In this document: positions 20,721 through 33,689 of the stretch, piece by piece | Layout of the letters: every line of letters begins with the position of its first letter | Numbering within the stretch: position 1 is the first letter of the stretch | DNA from: Bolinopsis microptera | Lineage: Eukaryota; Ctenophora; Tentaculata; Lobata; Bolinopsidae | Assembly: GCF_026151205.1 (NCBI RefSeq) | Contig: NC_087080.1 | Span: 2,273,096-2,337,095 of the forward strand | Reading direction: 5' to 3' | Length of the DNA: 64,000 nt | The notes under the pieces: generated by a model | Seen by the model: the letters and a program-made list of their open reading frames with translations, nothing else | Databases searched by the model: none | Told to the model about the DNA's origin: nothing | Program-made: the position numbers and the translations under genes

Positions 20721-23700
20721 TTACACCATGTAGCAACACCATGAATATGATAACACCATTACTCATTAGTCATCAACTAATAATACTGGTAATACAACTA
20801 CATTTAACTAAAAGTACAGTAATTATAAGTACATGCTATAAGTTCAGCTAATCAAATGTAATTATAACTCTGTGTCTGATGTAGTGAATCTAAAATATGG
20901 GTATAAGCTGACTATTGTATACATTTTGTTTGTCTTATAGTTATACTATAATTTCCAGTTATGTTTTCTATATTTACCACAGTTTCCTTTCATTTTCATC
21001 AGCTCTTCTTATTCTTCAAGTGACTGGGGTTTGATTTCTTTTGACTTTCCTTCTATCATCTACACCAACACTAAAAGTCGGTTACTCGAACCTGGATAAT
21101 GAATATTCAGAATGACAACCAAGATACTATATTCTGCCCTAGTTGCTTATACTTGTCTGGCGAGCTAGCTATCCACAGGTCAGTCCGGCAGTGATTGGCA
21201 CTGGCAGTCTGTTAAAACCTCCTTAGGCTGAATATTATTCTTGCTTCTCATTTGATCATGACTTATAATTTGTGTCATTACAAATTATGGCCATTTAAAA
21301 TCCCTTTTTGAATCACCCTGAATATAATAGTGTATATATTACAAATAAGTTTCGTTATCAGCATCAGTGCACCAAGCTCTTAACTCGCTGAAGGACCTTC
21401 TTAGTCCCGGCCCGGCATGGCTAATGCAATTTTGTATTAGTCAATTCATTTTTAGAAAACATCTATCGAATGAGGAGATTATATATCATTAGGTTTATCC
21501 TGTATTTATTAATTTCCTGAGAAATTCTTTTTTATTCTAAGAATTCCGATGGCTTAAACTTAATTTTATGGAATCAGCACCGTACTTGAATTTTCCCAGA
21601 ATAATTTATTCTTTGAATTATCCTTTTAAATAGTGAATACGGTCTTTGCATGATTACAAATCACCACAGCCACGTACATGTGGAGCCTTCAGACATGAAT
21701 CAGACATCGGAGGTAACTCTAAATTTCAGTTAACTCTGTCCAGTCAAGAAGGAAGATTAAACCGTTTGGTGTGCTCCGGATGCCTGGTTGCTGTATGGTT
21801 ATTTTTCCTCAACCTTTGCACTAAGTTCAAGGATAACATGTTAATTTCAAAACACCACCGATTTCTCTACGGATTATTGAGGATAATCCGTAAAAAAAGC
21901 TAGAATATCACCTCTCTAAGGCTAACGTATATCTCTATGGCTATTTCTGTGCTTAAGATGCCGGATAATGAAGGAACGTAATTACATTTTCTCAAAAACT
22001 TTCCGGAGTCTTCGCCCTTTTATTAGCACAACAGGCCCTTAGCCGAGGCTGGCCTGTCGGAGGATTCTGGCTACGTGGCTGACATCTGAATCATCAGCAG
22101 CCGACCTTTCATGATTTTTGAGGAAGACTAAATATAATAAAGTAATAAGAACCTATGGATATACAGTATACCTATACCTATAGATATTTATTTCTCTTTT
22201 ATATTTTCACTTCAGCTTATTTAATTTTTTTCGCTAACAATGGCATAATGCTTTACATTTTAAATTTATGGTTTATTCCGGTATAGTATTAGTAGTTTAT
22301 TCCGGTATAGTAGTTTATGCTCATATTACATTTATGTGTTTTGGATGATGGAGCTCACACATAATCCTTCCCATCCGGTTAAATATAAAATATATGGCTT
22401 AGCTTTATAGCTTTGTTAGTTAGAGGGATGGCACTGATTCTGAAGACACGTGTCTGCTATAGTTATCAGACACAGTCACTAACTACTGATGAATCATCCA
22501 CTGCACTCAGTGAGAAAATCACTTACAACCGCTCACGAGATGAGCTAACTTGATTCCCCCTTGACTTCAGTACGTTACTTTTTGTCATTCTATCAGGTTC
22601 TATCACGTTCTTTTGTCCTCTGAGGAAATGGTACTTCTACTTACTTTCCAAGAAAATACGAATTACTTTGGAATTGTGCTCTCTAATTTTAGTCTAAACA
22701 TCAATAGTGGAAGTGCCATTTCCAAGCGGCGTGATGTATAAGTTATCAAATATTGTTTGTTTGATCTCATTATGTGTTGGAGACCACGGCATGACCTATT
22801 TAGTCCGTCTCTGTGAAATGTTATATTTGTAATCTGATCTTGTCTTGAATTCAATTTCGATGCATCCATTACTGAGTAGGAAGTAATCCTTCATGTTTTC
22901 TTTGAATTGCGCTTTTTCTTACCAATAAAAGTATTTCCAGTGAGCTCTAATGATATGTATTCATTTCTAATTTTCTCAGTACTTTTACGTCAGGATCTAA
23001 GTCTAACCATTTATCATTTGATTTATGGTTAGACACGACTTTTTTCTGTTTGGTCCATCCTCATTTTGCCAGTTGGTAACCCATACATAATACATGCAGG
23101 TAGCTACTTAAAGGACAGTAGAGTTTCTTATCGCGTAGTAACACAATTTATTCCATGCTTGGCGGTTTTATCAATTCTGTTTTCAGATTCTGACGTCTCA
23201 CAAAATTAGATTTTCTTATCTCCACGTAGAAATGATGAATTTAAGCGGGAAACTTTGGTTAAAAAGGTCATAATCCTGTTGTGAATTGCGCGGGTAGCTT
23301 CTCATCGTCAGTATTTAAATAATCTCTCTAAGTAAAATTACGTTTTACTTACTTAGTTTAACCGATGCTGATTTTTGTGTCAAGTAAATCGTGTACATAT
23401 TTTAATTAAAGTTATAATATATACTAGACACGACACGCAACGGATCTATTTCAGATTGCAGATATACCCAGCAATGAGTAATGTTGATGACAGTTATTAT
23501 AAGTTATTGTATTATGTTAAATTATATTAGATTCAGTGAAAATTAGATTTGTGTGGCTGTAAGTGCAAAGTCCGGCTTACATTATTTCGCTCGCCCAAAA
23601 ATGTTTAAATCATCACGGGGATTGGGTTTTACGCTTTTGCAGTCTAACGAAACGGTCATACCTAAATCCCAACCCTAATCCCAACCATAACCATAAGCCC

Positions 23701-25555
23701 AAAGATAACCATAACACTAACCACAACGTGACCACTGACCAAACCAGGTTTTGCCCATAGCTCCTCGGGGAAGCATTTTAACCCTATGTCAAGGGGGTGA
23801 TTCGGAATCAGTGCTTAACAATACATCCTTCTAAGTTACTTTCATGCCCTCAGAGCCCGTTCGCAAGATTTTTTTTTCAAAATTTGGGCGGGCGTTTAAA
23901 TGGGAGCGGTAAAAGTCCCTATTCAAAGGTCATTGTATTACTATTACATAATATGTAAGCGTTGCTAGAGGTCATTAGGGGTACACAAAGTATAATATAC
24001 TGTATGTACTCACTCTACAGGATGGAGATAGCTGTGTTGTCACATTTACACATACACCTCCTGAAGTTGCTCTCTTACCTGAGGCTGAGAATTGCCACAT
24101 TTTGTTCAGTTTTGTTGGGTTTGTCAGGCTTTTATTGTCTTAATAGAAAGATGTCCTAAAATTAGTTTCGGTTCTGAGAATCGCCACATCTTTTCAGGTT
24201 TTGTCGGGTATATAAGGCTCTTATACCGCAACTCTCTCGATTCTGAGAATTAGCACATTTTCTTAAGTTATTTGAGCTATAGGAACTATAGCCATAGGAG
24301 CGTTCATTAATCATATCTAACTTATTCCAGCAAATTTCACGTCCCTTGCTTCGACGTCACTTTTAGGGAACACACATTTTCTCCTGTGCTCTTTTCGTTG
24401 GCCTTCATACAGTAGGTGAGGTTAAGAAAATGAACCCAGATGCTCGATAATAACTTTAAGTATAAGTGATAGTGTGCTGTGTGGGCGAGTTTGATAACTA
24501 CAAGGTTGTGGTTGGTCAGATGGGGGTATTTTGAGCTAATACTTCGGCTAAGAAAATGGCATCAGTCAAAGAGCTTTGTATCGTTTTGTACTCTGTTCCG
24601 TTTTCCAAGGCCTCCGGTAATTTTTCTATTCACAAATTTGCATGCTACATCTTTGATCTGACCCTCAAAGGTTGATAATTATCAGTTCAAACAAGTATCA
24701 AGCCAATTTACCGTGTTTTTAAACAAGCCTGCTGTCATGCAACAAAATTTTAAAATTATTGCTTAACAATAGGCTTACAGTTACTGATACTCGACCAATC
24801 CGGCTACTCCCGGAATATAGTTGTATCTGTTCACGTGCTGCTCACGTGCTGCCCACTTGCTGCTGTTGCGGATAGTATAGTTGGAAATAAAACTACGGAC
24901 TTTGTACGTGGTAGAGGATAAATTTGATTTGGAATATATCGATAATATTCCAGAATAAGAGATAAAGTAGTGCCTGATTACATTTACTGTTGTGCGTGGC
25001 AATTTTGCTATTTGATTACCTATAAACCTCTTCTTATTTTGCATTTTTCCCTTTATTTCCAATTTCAACCGGCCTAACAGGTTATTATCATGTCTGTTAG
25101 TTGGAATTTGTTGGCTTTTAAACTTAAAGTTAAAATGAATTATCATTGATAGTACTGGTGTTTCATTTAAATAATCACTCAGCTAAGGCACCCTGCAAAT
25201 CACATAAAATATGGCTGTCCCCACCGGAAAACAAGGTCTCAGAGGAACGTTCGATTCCTGGAACAACGACAGCAAAAAAGTTACCACCCTTGAATCTAAC
25301 CACAGGTAGGGGTTCCCACGAATGCTGTAACGGAAATAAAGCAAATTATAGTCTGAATTCCTTTTAAATTCCTTAGCAAATTAGTCTGAATTCCTACTCC
25401 GATTATTTGTACCAGTTATCAGTTAAGTTCATTAATATAGTTTTTGAGTCCCCAAATTGCTTGTATTTGAGTCCCAAATTGCTTGTATCCTTGTATCCTA
25501 TAATCACTGATTAACAATTCCATCACCCCAGAAACTAAAATCTTATCTCCTCCAG
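20721..25555. other. Long intergenic or intronic region
   Basis: AT-rich sequence with no recognised coding domain. It should contain earlier exons of the gene ending at 26303, but I cannot place them. A G/C-rich sequence with CGTTCGATTCCTG near 25245 looks like a tRNA B box without a foldable tRNA. Short CCAACCATAACC-type repeats lie at 23660-23735. Confidence 0.3.
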
Positions 25556-26303
25556 ACAGTCGGTATCGGAGCACCTGACCACGTTCAGGACCACAAAAGA
25601 AACCCAGAACAATACCCAGTCTGCCCTGCAGAACATGTTTAAGCAACAGACTGCAACCAACGGCAACAAGAGAACCACTTCCGGGACAGGCAACACTTCT
25701 CTCAATACTTCTGTAAGTGGTTGTGAGCTGCAGATAATTTATTATTCACTTATTATAATCTGATAAATAAGTTGAATGTTTGTTGTTTTATAATATATTT
25801 AGTCTTTTATAAACCTTAAAAACACACGTGCATTAACTTACGAGACATATTTTAGTTCGACATAATTCTGGTGACCTGAATGATTTGGGAACAATGAAGT
25901 AGTGACAGAGCTTGCTTATTTTTAATGTCCAAAATCATTTTTAACATTTAAAGCAATTCATGATCGAATACTAGTGTTGATCATTAATTGTTTGATGAAT
26001 CATATTTATAACTTACTATATTGATAAATTGATAGTAAATCGATTAAGTCATAATATTAATTAAGGAAAATACGTGAAAAATAATCTGGGGAAAATAATG
26101 ATGGTGACCTAAATTTTGGTAGTCCGAAAAAATGTGTTTTTTTGAAAATCCACCGACTTTCGTACCACTAAATATGTCTCGTAAGGTAATCAGTTTTGTT
26201 TTTATATTTCCTTCTTTTCCAGGGTTTGAACAAAGCCAACGAAAAATGTTTCTGTGGCAAACAACACAGTGGTGGTAGAAGAGAGTGCAGCTGGTTCTGT
26301 TAA
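25556..26303 (+). CDS. Last two exons of an unknown gene with a Cys-rich C-terminus
   Basis: Exon 25556-25712 has acceptor TCTCCTCCAG, one leading base, 52 codons and donor GTAAGT. Exon 26223-26303 has acceptor CTTTTCCAG, 26 codons and TAA. Phases fit. The first exon is Thr/Asn/Gln/Ser-rich and looks disordered or helical. The second ends in CFCGKQHSGGRRECSWFC, a small Cys/His cluster that might bind zinc. AATAAA follows near 26551. Earlier exons were not found. I do not recognise the family. Confidence 0.55.
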
Positions 26304-26309
26304 ACTCAT

Positions 26310-29300
26310 CGCAAGACTTGGCACCATCACGTGACGTCATCACGTGACGTTGTAACGTGACGTCATGCGTGCAGCACGGCTTGGTTTTGCGTTTGTGCTT
26401 CTATGTATTTTACCACACTTTGTGTACGTTATCACGGGAATTAAGACATTTCACAATGTTTGTGGTTATAACAAATTTGATGGTGTCATCGGTTAAATTT
26501 TTTCTCTCTCAGAAGAGACCTTATGAAATATTTCCCATAAAGGGACTTGAATAAACAATCATTAAATAAATGTTTATCATTATGTCGTTATTATGAATAT
26601 AATCAGATCCAACGAATAGAATAACAGAGTTGAATCGAGCATATAGTTATTTTTTGTATCGCATGGTTTAAATGTAATAATTTTCAGTTTTCAGCTAAAT
26701 TAGTAGCCACGTATTATTCTGTGTACTTGGGGGCCATGTGATGTAATTTTAAGTGTACCCTCGTCCCTCATATGCAAAGTAACATTTTCAATTTTGTAAA
26801 TGATCTGCAATTTTAACTGTAAGGGCACTTTTAGGGTGACTTACCTTTAATGTTTAAGAACTTTAAGTTTAGGTTGTGACCTATAATAGTTGTGACCACT
26901 TATCACTCAAGAAACTTCTCAAAAAGTAGCTTTCATCGTATTGGTCCCCAATTTCAATGAACAAATGTAATGATATTTTTGATCATCTTATTATCACTTT
27001 GCGATTTTTATTTTGTTAGCTTATTAATTGTGAAATGTTATACAAATGAAAGTCGCAGCACGTCTGACGGGGCGACATTTATAGTATTAGATGTCGGGAA
27101 ATGTACTAAATTGTAAATAGCGGGAAATATTCCATTTATGACAGTTTACCTTAACCTGGTATGGAGACCTACAACACGTTTGTGAGTTCACATAGCCATG
27201 TGTATACGCGTACTGCGTGACGCGCTTGTTTTGGCGGTCGCACGCTACTGCAAGCGAAAGGGCTTTGGTTAGACATTAGAGCAACGTTGTGAGTTATAAA
27301 AAACTATAGTAATAGTTCCCAGAAAACCTTACTGGCTGGCCGTCAGGCCGTGTTAATAGAAGTAGAGGTGGTCTAATTTAAACAAATGGTGCGACATTAA
27401 GTAATTTGCACGCGTGGCACATTCCAATTTTTAAGCAGCCGGCATGCTGTAACATTACTGGGCCGCGCTCAGCCTGTCATTCCGCCAAATCTTTATTCTA
27501 TTATGTTAATGAACATAATAGCCTGGGGTCCTCAGGTAAGCTGTAACACAATTCAGCTAATTAGGCGACAAGAATCTGTAAAGTTAAAGTTGCAAACTTT
27601 TGATCGGCCCAATATGAGACTTTTCTGGAGATTTTGAGATAACTTAAATCTACGTTGTCTTAAATTGACCTCTGAGGGAAAAACGTTATTTTTAAAAGGC
27701 GAACATTTCGCAAAAAACCGGACGTCCCTAGCTAGCTATTGATACATGTTTCGTATCCCAATATCAGAGATAATATTAGGAGGTGCACCATAAAAATAAA
27801 CTTGCTCGGACTTTAAAAATTTTTGTACCATTTTTTTCTAGAGACTGTGAGAATTTTCACAATACCAAATTTGTCATACCTTTTTGGAAAGATCAGTGAG
27901 TTTTGCCTAGGTGCCATATTTGATGGTGCGCGGCTTTTGGAGGAAAATTAGCTGTAAAAGTCGCGTAATTTGACCAAATTTGACCAAATTCGTTGATTTT
28001 TGTCGTATTTTTTGGATATATCTTCAGTTCCTTGAATGAGATCATTCTGAAAATTGGTGACGATCTTCCAATAGGGCTTTTACAACTGTCCGAAAAATTT
28101 GGTGGATATCGGAGTTGATATAGTGATCAAAATGGGGCAAAATACGCTGCTTTTAGCTGTACCATAATGTTTGATGGTTGGATATGCTTTAAACTTTTCG
28201 GACACATTTCTTGTAAGTCTATGAGTAAGCTTACCAATTTTTGTTGCAATCGGAGGTCGGGAAGAATACTTAATATCTATTTGTTTGAAGAAAATTGTGC
28301 TGGCCGAAATTAGCGCTAAAAAACCATCCCACAGTCGGCACGTGCGGCTCACTGTCGATGGCGCACTACCTAATAATATGGATACACCAGGAAGGCACAC
28401 CTCTGCGCGGCGTAAGTAAATTTACAAGTTCGCGCGAAAAATTGTCTTATTTTCCTGGCGCTTTGTTCTCGCGCCGGGAGTGAATCACTAATTAGCTAAA
28501 TACTTAACTAGCATAATCTACAATCTAGATCTATAATACGAAATAAGAGTTACCACGTTACTCTTTTATTTCTCCGTTAAGCCTACAATTTTAATAACTA
28601 ACAATTGAGTATGAGGTCAATTAAATGTCCATAGATATGGATTATAAAATTATATAAACACATAAGTACAGTGAACAGCATGACACAAGTGGAAAACACA
28701 CAAACGAATATATTACAAGCTCGTTAAGGATCGTTGCATGCTTGATAAATTGGAGATTTCAAAACTGTAGTCCGACAGTCAAAGTTATCTTGTCTTACTT
28801 TAGTGCGTGTCGAACTTGAGTCCAGATAGAGCACTTTAGTTAGACAGACTCAAAGTCTAACCTCAGGGTTTGTCGAACTACAGTAAGTGACAAACTAGAG
28901 TGCGTGTCGAACTTGAGTACGTGTACCGAATTTACCATGGTAAAAACATCTTCACACCGTAAAATGTGCAAAAGCTACAAACGGTTCCTTCAACATTGTT
29001 TACAGCGGGCAATATCCTTTATTTCATTCAATTCTTCTGAAGTGTTCATGACTAGATTACGGTCTTTAGGATCGTCCATTAATAATTTAAGGAGGCTTTT
29101 GCCGGGACAACCTGTACGCCCTTCGGCGGCGCGCGCTTCGCGCACGAAAAGTGGCATGCAACGTATGTCAAGCTAGCTAAGATCTTTTACTTTCCAAGTT
29201 AGGCCCCCAACCGGTATGGTTTCTTGGGCCCATTTTCTGTGCGCGGCGCTCTTTTCAAGCTCACTTGCATTGAATTCAGGATACAGGATAGCTTCTTTCT

Positions 29301-30120
29301 GTCGATCTACGTACGTGTGAGAAACGAGCAATAGATTAAAATGGGTGATACTCCATACTCGTTAAATATTTGTTTCAGATATATTAGACTTAGAGAGTCG
29401 ACGCGACAAGACTGTCGTCGAGCTTAACTCGGCGCGCGTTTTATAACTAGCAAGCTATAGATAAACTTAATTACCTTATTCCTTAGGAGAAATTGGACCA
29501 AATTTAATTCCTTATACGATTTAGGACTGTGTTAATTACACTATTACAGTTTAATTTTAACTAATTGTTTTATACCCCCTAGCAAACCTTATTTGTTACT
29601 GGCTGGGTATGTTACTAAATAGGTTCACATAGCCATGTGCCTACGCGTACTGCGTGACGCGCTTGTTTCACAAGTAGGATAGGCACATACAGATTAGCAC
29701 ACATAAGATGGTACGTGTGCGCGCGCGCAGTGCTGACAATTGCGTCGTATTTAACCCCGGGTGCACGTACATCGTGTGCTTATACTTATCGAAGGCTATA
29801 AATGCCTCTTGTTTATTTTAATTTGGTATTGCATGGGAATGTTGGATTATGGTATGGTTGTCATATTGTTGGTGTGGCGTCCGCAATATTATCAGTCGCC
29901 TTTGAAAATCTACTACAGATTTTCTTTCTGTATATCACTATACAGTTCCTCTTTAGAAAAAGTGCATGTGACAAGTAACGAGACAAGGATGCTCTAGGAT
30001 CAGGAGCGACAAATGATCAATTGTTCTAGACGTGAGGCTTTCTGCAGTAACGGCCCTAGCGAACAGGGGGATGGTTGTTCGCTTGAGTACTATGATGCGG
30101 TTATACAAGTCTGGCAAAAC
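26310..30120. other. Intergenic region with dispersed repeats
   Basis: No exon recognised. Repeats seen: cacatagccatgtg...acgcgtactgcgtgacgcgcttgtt at about 27187-27230 and again at 29625-29670; a GCGGTCGC...CTACTGCAAGCGA block at about 27232-27290 that recurs at 42462-42512; and the inverted partner of 20570-20640 at 27470-27540. GC-rich patches with CpG runs occur near 28400-28470 and 29120-29150. Confidence 0.35.
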
Positions 30121-30167
30121 AATTTGTGACCTGCCTATTGGCCGGGCGCCGCCGTAGACTCAACACA

Positions 30168-33100
30168 TGGTGTGTGGGGTATTTACCTCGGGCACACACC
30201 TTAATCTCTCGACCGGCGGGTCACACCCAAATCTCCTGCTCCAACTCTTTCAAAGGCTGGTACCCTACTACTACGTGGCCAGAAGGAAATTCTTGTAGGA
30301 ACTCTTAATGTACGAACAATAAGAGAACAATACAAGAGGGATGAGCTGGGTGTATGCATGAGGGATAGTGGCGTACATATTTTGGGCATTCAGGAGCATC
30401 GGGTAGTACATAGCACTGAAATCGAGTATCAAGATCTTGGAAGCTCTCACCTCATAACAACTTCGGCATGGAGAACCAGCAATGGGGCGGCTGCTGGTGG
30501 GGTTGGTATTGTCTTGGACAAAAAGACAGTATTCAACTCATTGATTAGTGTATACTCACATGACAGGAGGACGATGGTAGCCAACTTTGCAGGGAACCCG
30601 GTCACAACTGTTATTGTGAGTTATAGCCCGACAGAGGGGGCGACTGTCGACGAAGCAGAAAACTACTACGACAGCCTTGGTGGTGCCATCGACCAGATAC
30701 CAGCCCACAACTTACTATTCGTTGTAGGAGACCTCAATGCGCATGTCTCATCATCAGGAAACTGGACATCCTTCCACAAGGGTCCAGCAAACCGAAATGG
30801 TAGACTGCTAGAGGATATGCTGTTGGAGCGACAGCTAGAAATCACAAACACCAGATTTCAGAAGCGAAGAGGTAAACTCTGGACATATCTCTCAGATATG
30901 AGTCAAAGTAAATCTCAAATCGACTTCATCATTTGCCGGAAGAAATGGCGGAACTCCGTCAAGAACTCCGAAGCATATGGTAGTTTCCACAGTATTGGCT
31001 CGGATCACAGAGTAGTCGTAGCAAGGGTAAAGCTTAGTCTACGGATAAGCAAGACGGAGAAGAGGGCTCCGGTTCTGGACTGGTCTAAACTTAAAACTGA
31101 TATCGCTCTACAAGAGAGGTACACAGTGGAAGTTAAAAACCGCTTTTCCATACTTGAAAAGGATGATCAGACGGCAACAGAAAGGTACCAATGCTTTATT
31201 GATGCGAATAGGACAACTTCTCGACTTTTACTACCTGAAAAGGAGAAAAAGAAAAGATGTAAAATCTCAGCGACTCCAAGTGTTGAGATTGCCAGGCTGA
31301 AGCTGAGGGAATGTAGCATAAAATACCACTCAGATGCTACAGAAGACAACCGAATAGCTGTTCAAGAGGGCAAACAGAAGCTAGGCGATGCTTATCAAGC
31401 AGCCAAAGAGCACCTGCTGGAGGGGCAGGTCCGGGAACTGGAGGAAGCAAGTTGGCAGGGCAGACATGCTAAAAGCTGGACCATGATCAACAAGATCACA
31501 GGTAAAGCTCCATCATATACTGGCAAAATCAAGGGAAACTCACCAACGGAAAGGGTTCAGAAATGGAAGGACTATTTTGCTACTCTTCTCGGCTCACCAC
31601 CGACGGTAGAGAACGCGGAAGAGGATATTGATCCAGTCCACCCACCTCTGAATATCGGAACAGAACCGTTTACGTTGGATGAGTACAGGAAAGCAAAGTC
31701 CAGCATAAAGGAAGGGAAAGCATGGGGTGACGACAACATAGCCCCAGAAGTCTTAAAACGATGCGACCTTGATCAAATTGTCTTAGACTTCTGTAACAAT
31801 GCTCTATTGAAAGGTGAGAAACCAGACCAATGGTCAACTGCCAACATCATACCAATTCCAAAGAAGGGCGACCTTAGCGAACCAATGAACTATCGGGGAA
31901 TAAGCTTGTCATCCCTAGTTGCCAAGTCTCTAAACAAGATGGTTCTAAACCGGTTGAAGCCAGAAATCGAGACAATTCTGCGTAGAAACCAGAATGGATT
32001 CAGACCAGGAAGGTCAACAACTCAACAGATATTGGTACTGAGACGTCTTATAGAGGGTGTCAAGAGTCGGAAACTGCCAGCTGTTCTGACATTTATAGAC
32101 TTTAAGAAGGCTTTCGACAGTGTACATCGTGGGAAAATGCTAAAGATTCTAGAAGCTTACGGCATTCCAGTCAAAATCGTGCAGCTTATACGGCTCATGT
32201 ACGAGAAGACAATGGCTAAAGTCCTAACTCCAGACGGAGAAACTGAATTGTTCGAGATACTTGCAGGTGTGTTACAGGGTGATACCTTAGCACCTTACCT
32301 CTTTGCAATAGTCATCGACTACTGTATGAGGCAAGCCATAGGCGATGATGCGGAGCGACTTGGACTCACCCTCGAACGTAGAAAAAGCAGAAGAGTGGGG
32401 CCCAAGATCATCACCGATGTGGACTTTGCAGATGATATAGCACTTATATCTGAGGACATGGACAAGGCTAACGAGTTCCTGCTCAGAGTAGAATCGGCGG
32501 CAGCAAGCGTGGGACTACACATAAACGAAGGCAAGACCAAGGTCATGACACTGAATATGGAGGATCGATCTAGCGACCTACAAAGTCGATCCGGGGAAGC
32601 CATAGAAAATGTAGATGATTTCATCTACTTAGGCTCCTGGATTGAGAGCACAGATAGGGAGATAAGGGTTAGAAAGGGAAAAGCGTGGGGTGCCCTACAT
32701 AGACTGAAGGATATCTGGAAATCCAAACTCTCAAAGAGCCTAAAGATTAGATTGTTCATAGCGGCTTGTGAATCAGTACTGCTCTACGGATCAGAAACCT
32801 GGACACTGACAAAGGCTCAAGAGAAAAGTTTGGACGGGACATACACAAAGATGTTGCGTATGGTGCTGGGTATCTCATGGAAGGACAAGGTCAGCAATAT
32901 AACTTTGTATGGTAGCCTCCCAAGGCTGTCAAACAAGTTACGAAGCAGGAGATTAAAAATGGCGGGACACTGCATCCGACATCCTGAGCTACTTGCCAGT
33001 GATTTAGTCTTATGGGAACCTACGCACGGTAGAGCACAGCAAGGCCGACCAAGACAAAGCTACTTGTCTATGTTACTGAAGGAAGTTGGGACAAACTCTA

Positions 33101-33195
33101 AAGAGGAACTGCGAACCCTGATGCGGGACAGGGATATATGGAGGGGGTTTTCTGGCGTAGATCGGACTTAGCTCCGACATAGTAGTAGTATTGTT
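30168..33195 (+). mobile_element. RTE-type non-LTR retrotransposon, nearly full length
   Basis: One long ORF with an APE endonuclease and reverse transcriptase is followed at once by a very short 3' end carrying TAG repeats (tagtagtag near 33180-33190). A tiny 3' UTR with a short simple-repeat tail is typical of the RTE clade. The 5' limit is uncertain; a candidate start region lies in another frame at 30168. Confidence 0.75.
30205..33171 (+). CDS. RTE-type endonuclease/reverse transcriptase ORF
   Basis: Open from 30205, after a stop at 30202-30204, to TAG at 33169-33171. Numbering from the first in-frame ATG (30358) gives 937 residues, but that ATG cuts off the endonuclease opening GTLNVRTIRE (30298-30327), so the natural start lies upstream and was probably lost by a small frame change. 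Endonuclease motifs: GIQEHR (E12), GDLNAH (D125), GSDHR (D216/H217). Reverse transcriptase motifs: A, FIDFKKAFDS (D581); B, GVLQGDTLAP; C, FADD (D692/D693). The end has the RTE-like SETWTLT and RRLKMAGHCIRH blocks. It nicks the target and copies its RNA by target-primed reverse transcription. All catalytic residues remain, so the copy is young. Confidence 0.88.
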   Translation, partial: SLDRRVTPKSPAPTLSKAGTLLLRGQKEILVGTLNVRTIREQYKRDELGVCMRDSGVHILGIQEHRVVHSTEIEYQDLGSSHLITTSAWRTSNGAAAGGVGIVLDKKTVFNSLISVYSHDRRTMVANFAGNPVTTVIVSYSPTEGATVDEAENYYDSLGGAIDQIPAHNLLFVVGDLNAHVSSSGNWTSFHKGPANRNGRLLEDMLLERQLEITNTRFQKRRGKLWTYLSDMSQSKSQIDFIICRKKWRNSVKNSEAYGSFHSIGSDHRVVVARVKLSLRISKTEKRAPVLDWSKLKTDIALQERYTVEVKNRFSILEKDDQTATERYQCFIDANRTTSRLLLPEKEKKKRCKISATPSVEIARLKLRECSIKYHSDATEDNRIAVQEGKQKLGDAYQAAKEHLLEGQVRELEEASWQGRHAKSWTMINKITGKAPSYTGKIKGNSPTERVQKWKDYFATLLGSPPTVENAEEDIDPVHPPLNIGTEPFTLDEYRKAKSSIKEGKAWGDDNIAPEVLKRCDLDQIVLDFCNNALLKGEKPDQWSTANIIPIPKKGDLSEPMNYRGISLSSLVAKSLNKMVLNRLKPEIETILRRNQNGFRPGRSTTQQILVLRRLIEGVKSRKLPAVLTFIDFKKAFDSVHRGKMLKILEAYGIPVKIVQLIRLMYEKTMAKVLTPDGETELFEILAGVLQGDTLAPYLFAIVIDYCMRQAIGDDAERLGLTLERRKSRRVGPKIITDVDFADDIALISEDMDKANEFLLRVESAAASVGLHINEGKTKVMTLNMEDRSSDLQSRSGEAIENVDDFIYLGSWIESTDREIRVRKGKAWGALHRLKDIWKSKLSKSLKIRLFIAACESVLLYGSETWTLTKAQEKSLDGTYTKMLRMVLGISWKDKVSNITLYGSLPRLSNKLRSRRLKMAGHCIRHPELLASDLVLWEPTHGRAQQGRPRQSYLSMLLKEVGTNSKEELRTLMRDRDIWRGFSGVDRT

Positions 33196-33199
33196 CACT

Positions 33200-33689
33200 T
33201 TTAGACGATAAAATACAGGAATTGCGGTATAATAATACGAATAATTAAGATTGTACAATCAAAATACATCACGAAACAGTATTAACTACCTCGCTACTTA
33301 TCAACTTATACTATGTACTATGCGACAAAGATACACAATGCAATATTTATATACTTATAGAATAAACGAAACACAGTATTCAGTATTTACTAGTACTACC
33401 CCGCTACTAGTAGTAGTACTACAACTTAATGCGACAAAGGTCAAAGATATTGTATAAAATATAACTAAATAAACAATACGGTGCCCATGCCTGAGCTTTA
33501 TAAAACTGGAAACACTTCTCAGATTAATTATTTTGCTTCTCAAAAACAATTACAAACTAACAATTTTCGACGTTAAACAGCTACATTAAACATTAACATT
33601 ACACTTCACAATCCGAAAGAAAGGGGCTCGTCGCTGCAGGCCTGACTTTGACTTGATCCTGAAAAAGTACATGTCATTTAGGTACCGCG
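33200..33689. other. Short AT-rich spacer with TAGTAC palindromes
   Basis: No gene. Repeated ctagtagtagtac/gtactac patterns near 33390-33425 resemble the tail of the adjacent RTE element. Confidence 0.3.

Noticed and set aside
21646-21903. 85-codon open frame
   Set aside because: No homology, no splice or promoter support; size is within chance for the region.
28080-28400. 106-codon minus-strand open frame
   Set aside because: No recognisable domain and no supporting signals; likely chance or repeat-derived.
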